A DNA stretch of 64,000 nt, from NCBI RefSeq assembly GCF_000702605.1, contig NZ_JNIR01000001.1, positions 2,036,501 to 2,100,500 on the forward strand. The letters are read 5' to 3'. Below, piece by piece: positions 1 through 9,563 of the stretch. Below the pieces are notes generated by a model, which made no database searches, was not told the origin of the DNA, and worked only from the letters and a program-made list of their open reading frames with translations. Within the stretch, counting starts at the first letter, position 1. Every line of letters begins with the position of its first letter. Position numbers and translations under genes: made by a program. The DNA is from Exiguobacterium acetylicum DSM 20416. Its GTDB lineage: Bacteria; Bacillota; Bacilli; Exiguobacteriales; Exiguobacteriaceae.

Positions 1-1
1 A

Positions 2-112
2 AGATGGTACTCAGAAATGATTTTTTATAAACTCAATGAAATTAATTTCTTTGATTATTTTTTGGATAGTTTTTTTGTATTCTATTACTATAAATTGATA
101 ATCAAATTTTAA
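2..112 (+). CDS. possible 3' end of an AT-rich gene (partial)
   Basis: One plus frame stays open from base 2 to a TAA at 110-112, giving about 36 residues rich in Phe, Tyr, Ile and Lys (ends YYYKLIIKF). In DNA this AT-rich, stops are frequent, so an open run of this length at the window edge could be the tail of a gene beginning to the left. There is no visible start, no domain and no second line of evidence. Its composition is unlike the rest of the window. It could equally be chance. Confidence 0.2.
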   Translation, partial: RWYSEMIFYKLNEINFFDYFLDSFFVFYYYKLIIKF

Positions 113-309
113 TAAATTTTATAAAAACTATTTTGAAATTTTCAGGTATCTCTTCTTTTGAATTTCTATATAAATTTATTTTAGTCTTTTTTATCTAACA
201 CTAAAATTATCATATTAAACAAAGCAAATGTAAATAAATATACAGAAATCCTAAATATGTATATATTCAAATTATGAAAGTTGAAAAATATTACTAGAAA
301 TTAAAATAA
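113..309. other. AT-rich intergenic stretch, no gene seen
   Basis: This stretch is almost all A and T, with stops in all six frames. I see no RNA gene, repeat or promoter worth naming. The sharp change in composition at about 355, where ssrA begins, is the notable point: it may be the edge of acquired DNA. Confidence 0.5.
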
Positions 310-355
310 AAAAAGTGCCATAAATGTTGATATGTCAACATTTATAGCACTTTTT
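310..355 (-). terminator. bidirectional terminator after ssrA
   Basis: A long, almost perfect inverted repeat (AAAAAGTGC..TAAATGTTGA, loop TATG, then its complement) is flanked by A on one side and T on the other, so it works in either direction. It lies just past the tmRNA 3' end and also closes off any gene to the left. Confidence 0.85.
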
Positions 356-378
356 GAAATCCTTAAGATTTCAGGGTA

Positions 379-734
379 TGGAGACGGTGGGAGTCGAACC
401 CACGTCCGAAGGCATCGTATACTTAAGCTTCTACGTGTGTAGTCAATTTATTGGGATCTCGTCGTCAGGCTGCCAATTGACAGGCGTCCGTCCGACCAGT
501 CTGATTCCATCTCTTCTCTTTCCCTCCAGACGGAAGGGTCCAAGCGTAGCCTGTTTAAAGTGAGACCCTAGAAATCAGCCGACCAGGCGACGGCTGCTAG
601 GATCCGTAGCGGCAATTAAGCTGCTGCGAGTTGTGTGTTAGTTTTGCCAGTTATGGCTGGTGCGTTTTAACGAGGCCGACCCCTCGACACGCCACAGAAG
701 ACCGAACTACCCCCGTCGAATCCGTAACGTCCCC
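379..734 (-). ncRNA. ssrA: transfer-messenger RNA (tmRNA)
   Basis: tmRNA rescues ribosomes stalled on broken mRNA and tags the nascent protein for proteolysis, working with SmpB. The 5' end GGGGACGTTACGGATTCGAC and the 3' end (TTCGACTCCC..CCGTCTCCA) are the conserved tRNA-like ends, and CCA is encoded at 381-379. The tag frame is at 648-616: GGC AAA ACT AAC ACA CAA CTC GCA GCA GCT TAA, encoding GKTNTQLAAA. This keeps the GKTN start and LAAA end of Bacillus tags but is shorter, 10 codons against about 14 in Bacillus. The mature 5' end would be made by RNase P from a precursor starting near 761. smpB lies directly upstream. The ends are inferred from conserved sequence, so they may be off by a base or two. 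Confidence 0.97.
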
Positions 735-767
735 AAGATAATAAATTGGGGCTTTCCGAATACTAGT

Positions 768-796
768 ATTCTAGCAGAAAAGTGTTACGGGTTCAA
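768..796 (-). promoter_or_regulatory. sigma-A promoter for ssrA
   Basis: On the minus strand TTGAAC (796-791), a 17-nt spacer and TAGAAT (773-768) form a good sigma-A promoter. The -35 overlaps the smpB stop codon. Transcription would start about 25-30 nt upstream of the mature tmRNA 5' end, as expected for a processed precursor. ssrA can therefore be expressed independently of the smpB operon. Confidence 0.7.
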
Positions 797-1263
797 TACT
801 TTTGCTTATCGCGTAGTGCCCGGTCGATATCACGCTTCGCATCCTTCTTCTTGAGGTCGTCGCGTTTATCGAATTTCTTCTTCCCGCGTCCGAGTCCAAT
901 CAAGCATTTCGCATACCCATTCTTAATGTAGACTTTGAGCGGCACGATCGTATAACCGTCGCGCGAGACCGCCCCGATCAAGTTCGCGATCTGTTTCTTG
1001 TGCAGCAACAGCTTCCGTGGGCGGAGCTGCTCATGGTTGTACCGGTTGCCCTGTTCGAAGTGGGCGATGTTCGAGTTCCAAAGAATCGCTTCTCCCCCAT
1101 CGAACCGGACGAACGCGTCCCCGATACTGATTTTTCCTTTACGGACCGATTTGATCTCCGTTCCCGTCAGGACGAGACCGGCTTCAATCGTATCCTCGAT
1201 CGCATAATCGAACGAGGCCCGTTTGTTGTTCGCTAAGACTTTCGAATCTGTTCCCTTTGGCAT
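793..1263 (-). CDS. smpB: SsrA-binding protein SmpB
   Basis: SmpB binds the tRNA-like domain of tmRNA and delivers it to stalled ribosomes. The protein is about 156 residues, the usual length. It shows the family features GTEIKSVR (about residues 34-41), the [10 protein letters not shown] segment and the basic C-terminal tail that enters the empty mRNA channel. I chose the MPKG start at 1263 because SmpB proteins typically begin MPKG and the GGTGA ribosome site is about 6 nt upstream of it. An in-frame ATG at 1269 sits too close to that site. It lies between rnr and ssrA, the standard Bacillales arrangement. Confidence 0.97.
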   Translation of the reverse strand: MPKGTDSKVLANNKRASFDYAIEDTIEAGLVLTGTEIKSVRKGKISIGDAFVRFDGGEAILWNSNIAHFEQGNRYNHEQLRPRKLLLHKKQIANLIGAVSRDGYTIVPLKVYIKNGYAKCLIGLGRGKKKFDKRDDLKKKDAKRDIDRALRDKQKY

Positions 1264-1295
1264 GTTCATTCACCACATTTCCGATGCGGAAGCGC

Positions 1296-3656
1296 TTATT
1301 TGCGCTTCCGTTTCTTATTCGAGACCGCCTTATGGAATGGCGGTTTATCCTTTTTGTCTTTCAACGCGAAGCCTTTGCCTTTCGACTGGTCCTTCGACTT
1401 GCCCGGACGTTTTGACTTGCCACGCCGATCGTCTTTCTTCTTGTCGTCACGTTTTTGTCCCGGACGTCCGCCGCTTGAGCGGATCGTCTTCGACTCGAAC
1501 CGTTTCTTCGGTTGCCGTTCTGGCATCCCGACGACACTGAAGTCAATCGTCCGTTCATCGATGTTGACGTTCGTGACCTTAATCTCGACGACGTCACCAA
1601 TTCGGAACTGTTGCTTCGTCCGCTCACCGATCAGCTGGTAGTTCGCTTCATCGTAGCGGTAGAAGTCATCCGTCATCGCCTGGATATGGACGAGTCCTTC
1701 GATCGTGTTCGGCAATTCGACGAACATCCCGAAGTTTGTGACGCCACTGACGACACCTTCAAACGTCTCGCCGATGTGTTGCTCCATATACTCGGCTTTC
1801 TTCAAGGCGTTCGTTTCACGCTCCGCATCAACGGCGCGACGCTCGCGTTTCGACGAATGATCGGCGATCTCAGGTAAGATTTCCGAGTAACGGTCTTGCG
1901 TCTTTTGCGATTTGTCATTGTAGATGACATATTCACGCAACAGACGGTGAACCATTAAGTCTGGGTAACGACGAATCGGCGACGTGAAGTGCGTGTAGTA
2001 GTCCGTCGACAGACCGAAGTGACCGATCGGTTCGATGTCGTATTTCGCTTGTTGGAGCGAACGGAGCATGACCGTACTGACGACGGCTTCTTCCGGTTCG
2101 CCTTCGACAGCGTTGAGGATTGATTGCAACGTCTTCGGTGCGACTGACTCCCCTTTGCGTTCGACATTGATCCCGAAGTTACCGATGAACTTGAAGAACG
2201 TATCGAGACGTTCTGCTTTTGGCTCATCGTGGATCCGGTACATGAACGGCAGTTTTTGACGCTGGATGTGCTCGGCGACCGTTTCGTTCGCTGCGAGCAT
2301 GAACTCTTCAATCAGCTTCTCGGCGACCGACCGTTCCCGGAGGATGATCTCACTCGTCTTGCCTTCTTCGTTGACGAGGACCTTCGCTTCTGGGAAGTCG
2401 AAGTTGATCGCCCCGCGACGTGAGCGACGTTCGCGGAGGATTGCTGCGAGTTCCGCCATCTTGTCGAAGTACTCGACGAGATCTTGGTACTTCGCGATCA
2501 CTTCTTCGTCTTCGCGTTCGATGATTTTCCGGACGTCCGTGTACGTCATCCGTTCCGTCGTCTTGATGACACTCTGGAAGATCTCATGGTTGACGACAGC
2601 TCCGTTCGCATCGATTTCCATGATACAGCTGAGCGTCAGCCGATCGACGTGCGGGTTGAGCGAGCAAATCCCGTTCGATAACCGGTGCGGGATCATCGGG
2701 ATGACGCGGTCGACAAGATAGACACTCGTTCCGCGCTCACGCGCTTCTTCGTCGAGTGCTGAATCCTCTTTGACGTAATGCGAGACGTCGGCGATGTGGA
2801 CACCAAGCTCGAAGTTGCCGTTCGCTAATTTCTTGACGTGAACCGCATCATCGAGGTCTTTTGCGTCCGCCCCGTCAATCGTCACCGTCAATTCGTTCCG
2901 TAAATCGACGCGTCCGACCAAATCCTTCTCATCGATTTGATCCGGTACAGCATTCGCTTCAGCGATCGCTTCCGGTGAGAAGTCGACGTTGATGCCGTGC
3001 TTATGGACGATCGACAAGATGTCAACGCCTGGATCATTCTTGTGACCGATGATTTTCAAGACTTTCGCCGTTCCGGCGTAGCGACCGTCGGGATACTTCG
3101 TGATCCGGGCGAGGACTTTATGACCATCGACGGCACCAAGTGTATCATCGTTCGCGACGACCGGTAAGAACGTCAGCTTTGTATCATCCGGTTCGATATA
3201 AGCGATCGATTCGATCCGTCCTTTTGGACTGACGAACGTGCCGACGAAATCGGCTGGTCCGCGCGAGAGAATCTTAAGCAGTTTCCCTTCACGACGGTCG
3301 CCGCCGTTTGACTCGGCAAACACTTTGACGAGGACACGGTCGCCGTTATAGACGTTCTTCAATTCCGATGCCGGCAAGAAGATGTCGCCTTCTGAACCAT
3401 CTTCCGGTGAGACGAAACCGAAACCGCGTTGGTGGACGGAAATCTTCCCTGCGACTTGACCGATTTGCGCGAGCGTTCCGTACTTGTTCGAGCGTGTCCG
3501 GGCGATCAACGCTTCGTCTTCCATTGCGTTTAGCGTCCGGATTAATTCCTTAAATGCTTCCGTATCCGCTAGTTCTAGTTTTTTCGTTAATTGATCAATC
3601 GACAACGGACGTTCTTCCGTCGTGATGACCGTTAGTATTCGTTCACGTAATTCCAA
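1296..3656 (-). CDS. rnr: ribonuclease R (3'-5' exoribonuclease)
   Basis: RNase R degrades structured RNA from the 3' end and works with the SmpB-tmRNA system on defective mRNA. In order the 786-residue protein has an N-terminal winged-helix-like segment, cold-shock-type OB domains, the RNB catalytic domain with the metal-binding stretch DGADAKDLDDAVH near residue 265, a C-terminal S1 domain (about 630-710), and a Lys/Arg/Gly-rich tail of about 60 residues that probably binds RNA. Translation appears to start at a TTG (3656), preceded at good spacing by GGAGGTG. It is 14 nt downstream of the esterase gene and just upstream of smpB, so it is probably cotranscribed with both. Confidence 0.97.
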   Translation of the reverse strand: MELRERILTVITTEERPLSIDQLTKKLELADTEAFKELIRTLNAMEDEALIARTRSNKYGTLAQIGQVAGKISVHQRGFGFVSPEDGSEGDIFLPASELKNVYNGDRVLVKVFAESNGGDRREGKLLKILSRGPADFVGTFVSPKGRIESIAYIEPDDTKLTFLPVVANDDTLGAVDGHKVLARITKYPDGRYAGTAKVLKIIGHKNDPGVDILSIVHKHGINVDFSPEAIAEANAVPDQIDEKDLVGRVDLRNELTVTIDGADAKDLDDAVHVKKLANGNFELGVHIADVSHYVKEDSALDEEARERGTSVYLVDRVIPMIPHRLSNGICSLNPHVDRLTLSCIMEIDANGAVVNHEIFQSVIKTTERMTYTDVRKIIEREDEEVIAKYQDLVEYFDKMAELAAILRERRSRRGAINFDFPEAKVLVNEEGKTSEIILRERSVAEKLIEEFMLAANETVAEHIQRQKLPFMYRIHDEPKAERLDTFFKFIGNFGINVERKGESVAPKTLQSILNAVEGEPEEAVVSTVMLRSLQQAKYDIEPIGHFGLSTDYYTHFTSPIRRYPDLMVHRLLREYVIYNDKSQKTQDRYSEILPEIADHSSKRERRAVDAERETNALKKAEYMEQHIGETFEGVVSGVTNFGMFVELPNTIEGLVHIQAMTDDFYRYDEANYQLIGERTKQQFRIGDVVEIKVTNVNIDERTIDFSVVGMPERQPKKRFESKTIRSSGGRPGQKRDDKKKDDRRGKSKRPGKSKDQSKGKGFALKDKKDKPPFHKAVSNKKRKRK

Positions 3657-3670
3657 CGTGACACCTCCAG

Positions 3671-4411
3671 TTACTTGCTCCAGTTCAATGACTCCAGGAA
3701 GTCCAAGATGTCAGAGTGGAGCTGGTCTTTTTCTTTGTCGAGCGTAATGACGTGACCTGAGTTCTCATACCAGATCAGCTCTTTTTGGAAGGCACTGACT
3801 CCATCATGGATGATGTTCGCGGAGTCGGTGTTGATCATGTGATCATTGCGTGCTTGGACGACGAGCGTCGGTGCGTAGACGTCCTCGAGCGAATCGCGTG
3901 TCTCGCGCAGCAGTTCCTGCAAGTCCTTCAAGGTCGGCATCGGTTCGAAGGACGCCATCTCGTGGTCGATCTCTTCTTGCGATTTGCCTTCTCGCTTCTT
4001 GAATTCTCGTGCGTACTCGGTGACTCCTGCATACATGACTTCTTCACTTTTGATGTAGGCGGGTGCACACATCGGGATGACCGCTTTGACCGGACGGTTC
4101 ATCGATAACTTCAGCGACATGACGCCACCAAGCGACAGTCCGCAAACGGCGATTTCGTCATAACCTTTATCGACGAGTTCCTGATATCCGGCAAGGACAT
4201 CCTGCCACCAGTCGGCTGGCCCGGTCTTCGTCAGCTCTTCGGGTGGGGCAGCGTGCCCTTTATATTGTGGTGCGAGGGACGTATAGCCCTGCTTCTGTAA
4301 ATAGCGACCGAGGATGCGGACATCCGCGCTCGATCCCGTGAATCCGTGTAATAGTAAAACGGCACGTGGGCCGGCTTCGAAAAAGAATGGTTTCGGTAAA
4401 GTGATTTTCAT
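3671..4411 (-). CDS. est: carboxylesterase, alpha/beta hydrolase (Est30/YvaK type)
   Basis: This is a cytoplasmic carboxylesterase of 246 residues, the length of the Geobacillus Est30 and B. subtilis YvaK group. The oxyanion-hole motif LLLHGFTG is at residues 19-26. The nucleophile is Ser93 in GLSLGG, and the likely remaining triad residues are Asp190 in QARNDH and His220 in SGHV. It is preceded by a strong AGGGGGA ribosome site and sits between secG and rnr, as in Bacillus. Its physiological substrate is unknown; family members hydrolyse short-chain esters and lactones. Confidence 0.92.
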   Translation of the reverse strand: MKITLPKPFFFEAGPRAVLLLHGFTGSSADVRILGRYLQKQGYTSLAPQYKGHAAPPEELTKTGPADWWQDVLAGYQELVDKGYDEIAVCGLSLGGVMSLKLSMNRPVKAVIPMCAPAYIKSEEVMYAGVTEYAREFKKREGKSQEEIDHEMASFEPMPTLKDLQELLRETRDSLEDVYAPTLVVQARNDHMINTDSANIIHDGVSAFQKELIWYENSGHVITLDKEKDQLHSDILDFLESLNWSK

Positions 4412-4472
4412 AAAATGATTCCCCCTCTAACTCTATACCCCATATCCGGAAAAAATGAATATCGAGAAATAC

Positions 4473-4507
4473 AAAAAACGACAGCGCGATCATACGGCTG
4501 TCGTTTC
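4473..4507 (-). terminator. terminator after secG
   Basis: On the minus strand AACGACAGC, a short loop and GCTGTCGTT are followed by a T run. It lies between secG and the esterase gene and probably limits readthrough; the downstream genes may need their own promoter or partial readthrough. Confidence 0.75.
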
Positions 4508-4512
4508 AGTGC

Positions 4513-4746
4513 TCACTTATAAAAAGCGACGAGTAACGCCAAGATGAAGAGTAATGCTCCTAAGATAGACGCCACACGATTTAGGACCGCATCCAAGCCA
4601 CGAGCTTTTTGGCGACCAAATAATTGTTCTGCTCCACCCGTCAATGCTCCGAGTCCAGTCGTACGACCCGACATCAATAGAACGACGATGATGAGAAGAA
4701 CGGAAACGACGATGAGGCCGACAAGAGCCACGTTATGAATGATCAT
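4513..4746 (-). CDS. secG: preprotein translocase subunit SecG
   Basis: SecG is the small accessory subunit of the SecYEG membrane channel and eases SecA-driven export. The 77-residue protein has two hydrophobic segments (about 5-25 and 55-75) joined by the conserved Gly-rich loop containing SGRTTGLGALTGGAEQLFG. I chose the MIIHN start at 4746 because AAGGAGGATC precedes it. It is the first gene of the secG-est-rnr-smpB cluster. Confidence 0.95.
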   Translation of the reverse strand: MIIHNVALVGLIVVSVLLIIVVLLMSGRTTGLGALTGGAEQLFGRQKARGLDAVLNRVASILGALLFILALLVAFYK

Positions 4747-4780
4747 CGATGATCCTCCTTCAGTAATATACGCTTCTTTC

Positions 4781-4809
4781 ATTATAGAGAAAAACAAGTA
4801 CGGGAACAA
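4781..4809 (-). promoter_or_regulatory. sigma-A promoter for secG
   Basis: TTGTTC (4809-4804), a 17-nt spacer and TATAAT (4786-4781) on the minus strand, about 35 nt upstream of the secG start codon. Confidence 0.7.
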
Positions 4810-4849
4810 GGAATAGATTTAGGAACTTTTTCCTGCCTGCTCTGCCCGA

Positions 4850-4884
4850 CGAAAAGAGACACCTGAATCGTCGACTCAGGTGTC
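4850..4884 (-). terminator. terminator of the ribose operon
   Basis: The inverted repeat GACACCTGA..TCAGGTGTC (4858-4884) is followed on the minus strand by TCTCTTTT. It lies just after the rbsB stop and before the secG promoter. Confidence 0.85.
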
Positions 4885-4892
4885 CTGTCTTC

Positions 4893-5810
4893 TTATTGTT
4901 TGATCAATTCGAGGTCGACTGGTATGTTCTTCTCGACTGTTTCACCTTTTAAGTGCTTGATCGCTGTCTCGACACCCATTTTCCCGATCTCAGTCGGTTT
5001 TTGAGCGATCGTTCCTGCCATTTTTCCGTCTTTGACAGCTTTGACGGCATCATCTGTCGCATCGAAGCCGATGACTTTAACATCGTTCAGACCCGCTGCT
5101 TTTAATGCTTCAACCGCACCGAGTGCCATCTCATCATTGTGTGCGAAGACGGCTTTGATGTCTTTGTTGTTCTGGAGGATGTTCTCCATGACCGACAAAC
5201 CTTTTGCCCGGTCGAAGTTTGCTGCTTGTTTTGCGACGACGTCAAGTTTACCGTCGACTGCTTCATGGAATCCTTTACCACGGTCGCGTGTTGCGGATGC
5301 TCCTGGAATCCCTTCGAGCTCCACGACTTTTGCTTTATCGCCGACGAGTTCGATCATGAACTCACCTGCTTGTTTCCCACCTGCGACGTTATCTGACGCG
5401 ATGTGTGCGACGACGTCGCCTGCTTCTGCGTTGCGGTCAACTGTGATGACAGGGATGTTCGCATCGTTCGCTGTTTGGACGGCTGCACCAACTGCTGCTG
5501 AATCCGTTGGGTTGATCAAGATGAGATCGACTTTCTTTTGAACCATGTCTTCGATGTCGCTTGCTTGTTTTGCCGCGTCATCTTGCGCATCCGCGACTTG
5601 AAGTGTTGCGCCTTGTGCTTTTGCTTCTTGTTCTGCCCCTTCTTTTAACGAGACGAAGAATGGGTTGTTGAGGGTTGAAATCGAAAGACCAATCTTGAAG
5701 TCCTTCGTCTTCTTTTTCGTATCACCGTTGTTGCTGCCTGGCTGTTCCGTCGAACAAGCGGCTGCAAAGACCATTAGTGCCATCATGACGACTGCAAGTA
5801 GTTTTTTCAT
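4893..5810 (-). CDS. rbsB: ribose ABC transporter, substrate-binding lipoprotein RbsB
   Basis: This is the extracellular ribose receptor that delivers sugar to the RbsC/RbsA importer. The 305-residue protein starts with a lipoprotein signal peptide ending in a lipobox (AAAC, Cys20), followed by a low-complexity Asn/Lys linker. The periplasmic-binding-protein type I fold starts with FKIGLSISTLNNPFF, and SDNVAGG and AHNDEMALGA are typical RbsB ligand-site motifs. It has a strong AAAAGGAGG site. It is the last gene of the operon, right before the terminator. Confidence 0.94.
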   Translation of the reverse strand: MKKLLAVVMMALMVFAAACSTEQPGSNNGDTKKKTKDFKIGLSISTLNNPFFVSLKEGAEQEAKAQGATLQVADAQDDAAKQASDIEDMVQKKVDLILINPTDSAAVGAAVQTANDANIPVITVDRNAEAGDVVAHIASDNVAGGKQAGEFMIELVGDKAKVVELEGIPGASATRDRGKGFHEAVDGKLDVVAKQAANFDRAKGLSVMENILQNNKDIKAVFAHNDEMALGAVEALKAAGLNDVKVIGFDATDDAVKAVKDGKMAGTIAQKPTEIGKMGVETAIKHLKGETVEKNIPVDLELIKQ

Positions 5811-5837
5811 CTGTAGATCCTCCTTTTGGAATATGGG

Positions 5838-6806
5838 TTACGCTGCTTGTTTCCGGTCCGCGAGTACCGCGAACAAAATGACTAAACCTTTGACGACGAG
5901 TTGGAAGAACGAGGAAACACCAAGCAAGTTAAGACCATTGTTCAGTGTTCCGATGATCAAGGCACCGATCAAGGTACCGACAATCCAGCCACGACCACCT
6001 GACAGGCTCGTCCCACCAAGGACGACCGCTGCGATGGCATCGAGTTCGTACGATGTCCCCGCCGTCGGCTGTGCCGAGTTCAGACGGGACGTCAGGATGA
6101 TGCCGGCGAGTGCTGCCATCAAACCTGAGAGTGAGTAAATCATGATTTTGACTTTATTGACTTGAATCCCCATCAATTTCGCTGCTTCTTCGTTACCGCC
6201 GATCGCATACGTATAACGACCGAACGTCGTCTTCTTCAAGATGAAGTAGAGAACCGCAAAGGCGATCAACATCGTCAGAACAGGTACTGGGAAGATCCAG
6301 AAGTAACCGCGTCCGAACAGTTCGAACCAGCCGCCTTGGCTTAGACCAGTGATCGGTTTCCCGTCCGTATAGACGAGCGTCAAGCCGCGGAAGATCGTCA
6401 TCGTCGCGAGGGTCGCGATGAATGGTGCGACTTTCCCGAGTGAAATGACCATCCCGTTCAAGGCACCCATGACAGCTCCGACGATCAATCCGGCGAGAAC
6501 AGCGATCAACGCTGACGTTCCATCCGTCATCAGACCCGCGACGAAGGCGGACGATAGCGCAAGAATCGAGCCGACTGATAAATCAATCCCACCCGTCAGA
6601 ATAACGAACGTCATCCCGAAGGCAATCAAGGCATTGATCGAGACTTGACGTAAGATGTTAAATAAATTATTCAATGTTAAAAAGTCCGGTTCCATGATCG
6701 AGACGACGAGGACGATCGCGAACAATCCTGCGAGTGGTCCAAGCTTTTGTCCGATCCCAAGACGTCTCGGTTTTGCTTCCGTTACCTTGCCTTGCATCAA
6801 TTCCAT
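5838..6806 (-). CDS. rbsC: ribose ABC transporter permease RbsC
   Basis: RbsC is the membrane channel of the ribose importer. The protein is 322 residues and almost entirely hydrophobic, with about 8-10 membrane segments. It carries the family motifs NALIAFGMTFVILTGGIDLSVGS and GGTSLSGGRG. The start at 6806 (MELMQGK) follows AGGAGGACA; the rbsA stop lies within the same few bases, so translation is probably coupled. Confidence 0.95.
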   Translation of the reverse strand: MELMQGKVTEAKPRRLGIGQKLGPLAGLFAIVLVVSIMEPDFLTLNNLFNILRQVSINALIAFGMTFVILTGGIDLSVGSILALSSAFVAGLMTDGTSALIAVLAGLIVGAVMGALNGMVISLGKVAPFIATLATMTIFRGLTLVYTDGKPITGLSQGGWFELFGRGYFWIFPVPVLTMLIAFAVLYFILKKTTFGRYTYAIGGNEEAAKLMGIQVNKVKIMIYSLSGLMAALAGIILTSRLNSAQPTAGTSYELDAIAAVVLGGTSLSGGRGWIVGTLIGALIIGTLNNGLNLLGVSSFFQLVVKGLVILFAVLADRKQAA

Positions 6807-6807
6807 A

Positions 6808-8286
6808 TCATTGTCCTCCTGTCGCAAGTGTCATGATGCTTTCTTGCGTCGCTTCCTGTCGTGTCAACATGCCGCTCATCTTGCCTTCGCGCATGACGTA
6901 GACGCGGTCGCTCATCCCGAGAATTTCCGGAAGGTCCGAGCTGACCATGATGATCGCGACCCCCGCCGCAGCGAGTTCGTTCATGATGAGGTAAATCTCT
7001 TTCTTCGCCCCGACGTCGACACCACGTGTCGGTTCGTCGAGGATCAAGACTTTCGGTTGTGTTCCGAGCCACTTCGCAAGGACGACCTTCTGTTGGTTCC
7101 CCCCGGATAGGGACTTCGCCGGCTGGTCCATCGAGCTATGCCGGACCGAGAGTGACTTCAAGTATCCTTCTGCGAAATCACGTTCTGCCTGATCCTTGAT
7201 GACACCGGATCTTGATAACGAACGAATCGTTGGCAGTGAGATGTTCTCGCGCAGTGAAAAGTCGAGGAACAATCCTTCGCCTTTGCGATCCTCGGTCAAA
7301 AAGCCGATGCCTTGGCGGATCGCGTCGTACGGTGTCTTGATTTTCAGCGATTGTCCGTTCAGTTCGATTGTCCCGTCTTTCAGGCGATCGACCCCGAACA
7401 ATCCGCGCATGACTTCCGTCCGACCGGCACCCATCAAACCAGAGAAGCCGATGATTTCGCCTGCTTTGACGGAGAACGAGACATCGTCGAACCGTTTTCC
7501 GCTCGCCTGTTTGACCTCAAGAACAGTCGCACCGATCGACACATCACGATCCGGATACCGTTCCCCCATCTCACGACCGACCATCTCCCGGACGATCTGT
7601 TCAAACGATGTCTCGGGAATCGCGTGTGTCGAGACGGAAATTCCATCCCGTAAGACCGTGATCCGGTCGCAAAGCTCAAAGATTTCCTCCATCCGGTGTG
7701 AGATATAGACGATCGAGACACCTTGGTTGCGCAGTGCCGTCGCGACGCTGAACAAGGCACGAATTTCCCGCTCCGTTAGTGCGGCTGTCGGTTCATCCAT
7801 GATGATGACCTTCGCATCCGTCATCAGAGCTTTTGCGATTTCAATCATCTGTTGTTGACCGACTGATAACGTCCGAGCAAGCTGGTCGACGTCCATGAAG
7901 ACGTTCAATTCCGCGAGTTCACGTTCCGCCTGCCGCTTCATCTCCCCTTGCTTGAGAATCCCAAAGCGTGACTTCAACTCCCGTCCGAGGAACAAGTTCT
8001 CCGTCACCGTCAAATCCGGGAGGATGTTTAGTTCCTGATGGATGAAGGCAATCCCCGCCTCTTCGGCAAGCTTCGGATTCTTATACTCGACGTCCTGTCC
8101 ATCGACGCGGATCGTGCCTGCGTCCGCTTTATGAACACCGGTCAAAATCTTCATCAGCGTCGATTTCCCGGCACCGTTCTCTCCCATCAAGGCGTGGATC
8201 TCACCCGCAGCGAGTTCGAAGTCGACCCCTTTCAGGACAGGGACGGGACCGAATGCTTTTTTGATACCTGTCATCTCGATACGCAT
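6808..8286 (-). CDS. rbsA: ribose ABC transporter ATP-binding protein RbsA
   Basis: RbsA powers ribose import. The 492-residue protein consists of two fused ABC domains, as is usual for sugar importers of this class. The first has Walker [10 protein letters not shown] near residue 35, signature LSVGQQQ and Walker B VIIMDEPT. The second has the degenerate Walker A region [13 protein letters not shown], signature LSGGNQQK and Walker B VLILDEPT. Overlap with rbsC and the short gap to rbsD indicate one transcript. Confidence 0.96.
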   Translation of the reverse strand: MRIEMTGIKKAFGPVPVLKGVDFELAAGEIHALMGENGAGKSTLMKILTGVHKADAGTIRVDGQDVEYKNPKLAEEAGIAFIHQELNILPDLTVTENLFLGRELKSRFGILKQGEMKRQAERELAELNVFMDVDQLARTLSVGQQQMIEIAKALMTDAKVIIMDEPTAALTEREIRALFSVATALRNQGVSIVYISHRMEEIFELCDRITVLRDGISVSTHAIPETSFEQIVREMVGREMGERYPDRDVSIGATVLEVKQASGKRFDDVSFSVKAGEIIGFSGLMGAGRTEVMRGLFGVDRLKDGTIELNGQSLKIKTPYDAIRQGIGFLTEDRKGEGLFLDFSLRENISLPTIRSLSRSGVIKDQAERDFAEGYLKSLSVRHSSMDQPAKSLSGGNQQKVVLAKWLGTQPKVLILDEPTRGVDVGAKKEIYLIMNELAAAGVAIIMVSSDLPEILGMSDRVYVMREGKMSGMLTRQEATQESIMTLATGGQ

Positions 8287-8298
8287 CGCATGACCCCC

Positions 8299-8688
8299 TT
8301 AAAAGATTACGCCGGAATGGAAGATGACATTTGCGTACGGTGTCGCTTCTCCGGTCCGGATGATGACCTTCGCCTGCTGTGTCTGTTTCTTGAATTCCTC
8401 GTGCGAAACGAACGTCGTCTCGATCTGCATGGCTTCCAGTTGCTCGAGGACGTCTGGATTCGCTTCCTTAATCTCCGTTGCCAGAGTCAGCTGTTCGATC
8501 GCCATGTCACCGGCGACGACACGGACGACGTCGAGAAATGATGGTGTGCCGAGTTCCAGTGCTAAATCGATTCGTGCGACCCTTTCTGGAATCGGTAAGC
8601 CGCAATCAGCGATGACGATCGTATCGGTATGACCAAGATCGGTCAGGACCTTACTGATATGACTGTTTAAGATACCGTGTTTCTTCAT
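8299..8688 (-). CDS. rbsD: D-ribose pyranase RbsD
   Basis: RbsD interconverts the beta-pyranose and beta-furanose forms of ribose so that ribokinase receives the form it uses. It is 129 residues, the family length. It begins [15 protein letters not shown], with the active-site His20-type residue in [18 protein letters not shown] and the C-terminal [12 protein letters not shown] motif. It overlaps rbsK by 4 nt. Confidence 0.95.
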   Translation of the reverse strand: MKKHGILNSHISKVLTDLGHTDTIVIADCGLPIPERVARIDLALELGTPSFLDVVRVVAGDMAIEQLTLATEIKEANPDVLEQLEAMQIETTFVSHEEFKKQTQQAKVIIRTGEATPYANVIFHSGVIF

Positions 8689-9563
8689 GCGTCTCCCTCC
8701 ATCTGATCCCGTGTCGGCATCCCGCCTTGTGCGCCGAGTGCGCGGATGGATAAGCCGGCTGCCCGGTTCGCGAAACGAATTGCCTCGACGAGCGGTTGTC
8801 CTTCCGTTAACGCAACGGCTAAGGCGCCATTGAACGTATCCCCTGCTCCTGTTGTATCGACGACGGTCGTCTCGATCGCAGGAATTGTCACGATCGACTC
8901 TCCGTCATAGAAGCGTGCCCCGCGACTACCTTCGGTCACGATCAGTTTATTCGGGTATTCCATCAGCCAATGTTCGATCGGCTGGTCTTGTCCGAAGATC
9001 AAGCCACATTCATGTTCGTTTGGCGTTAAGTATGTGACGTGTTCAATCAATTCCGGACTGAGTGACCTCGCCGGTGCTGGATTCAAGACGACTGGTATGC
9101 CGGCTGCATGTGCTTCGCGAGCAACGGTCTCGACCGTTTCGATCGGAATCTCGAGCTGGAGTAAGATGATTTCACTGTCTGCGAGAATCGGTGCGAGTGC
9201 ATCATCCGCAAATCGCACATGTTGGTTGGCAGATTGAACGACGACGATCGAGTTGTCGCCTTCAGCGAGCGTGATGTGTGCCGTGCCCGTCCGTTCGCCT
9301 TCAATCGTTTGCAAGTGCGTCGTCTGTACCCCTTGCGTCTTGAAGTTTTCGCGGATGGCTTCACCGTTCGCATCACTGCCGACGCAACCGATCATTTCGA
9401 CGGTACTGCCGAGACGCGCGACTGCCACCGCTTGGTTTGCACCTTTTCCACCCGGTACGGTATGAAAGGCATCCCCGATGACCGTTTCGCCTGCGCCTGG
9501 GCGGCGTTTACTTTCAACGACGAGATCCATCGAGATACTGCCGATGACACTGATTTGTTTCAT
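8685..9563 (-). CDS. rbsK: ribokinase
   Basis: Ribokinase phosphorylates ribose to ribose-5-phosphate. The 292-residue protein of the PfkB family has the N-terminal signature [10 protein letters not shown](VA)RLG (about residues 39-52) and the C-terminal signature [14 protein letters not shown], which contains the catalytic Asp. It overlaps rbsR upstream and rbsD downstream by 4 nt each, which points to translational coupling. Confidence 0.96.
   Translation of the reverse strand: MKQISVIGSISMDLVVESKRRPGAGETVIGDAFHTVPGGKGANQAVAVARLGSTVEMIGCVGSDANGEAIRENFKTQGVQTTHLQTIEGERTGTAHITLAEGDNSIVVVQSANQHVRFADDALAPILADSEIILLQLEIPIETVETVAREAHAAGIPVVLNPAPARSLSPELIEHVTYLTPNEHECGLIFGQDQPIEHWLMEYPNKLIVTEGSRGARFYDGESIVTIPAIETTVVDTTGAGDTFNGALAVALTEGQPLVEAIRFANRAAGLSIRALGAQGGMPTRDQMEGDA

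Noticed and set aside
354-854. Short plus-strand frames over ssrA
   Set aside because: They overlap a complete tmRNA and have no ribosome sites.
4260-4493. Minus-strand frame overlapping the esterase start
   Set aside because: It overlaps the esterase in another frame and crosses a terminator; no family resemblance.
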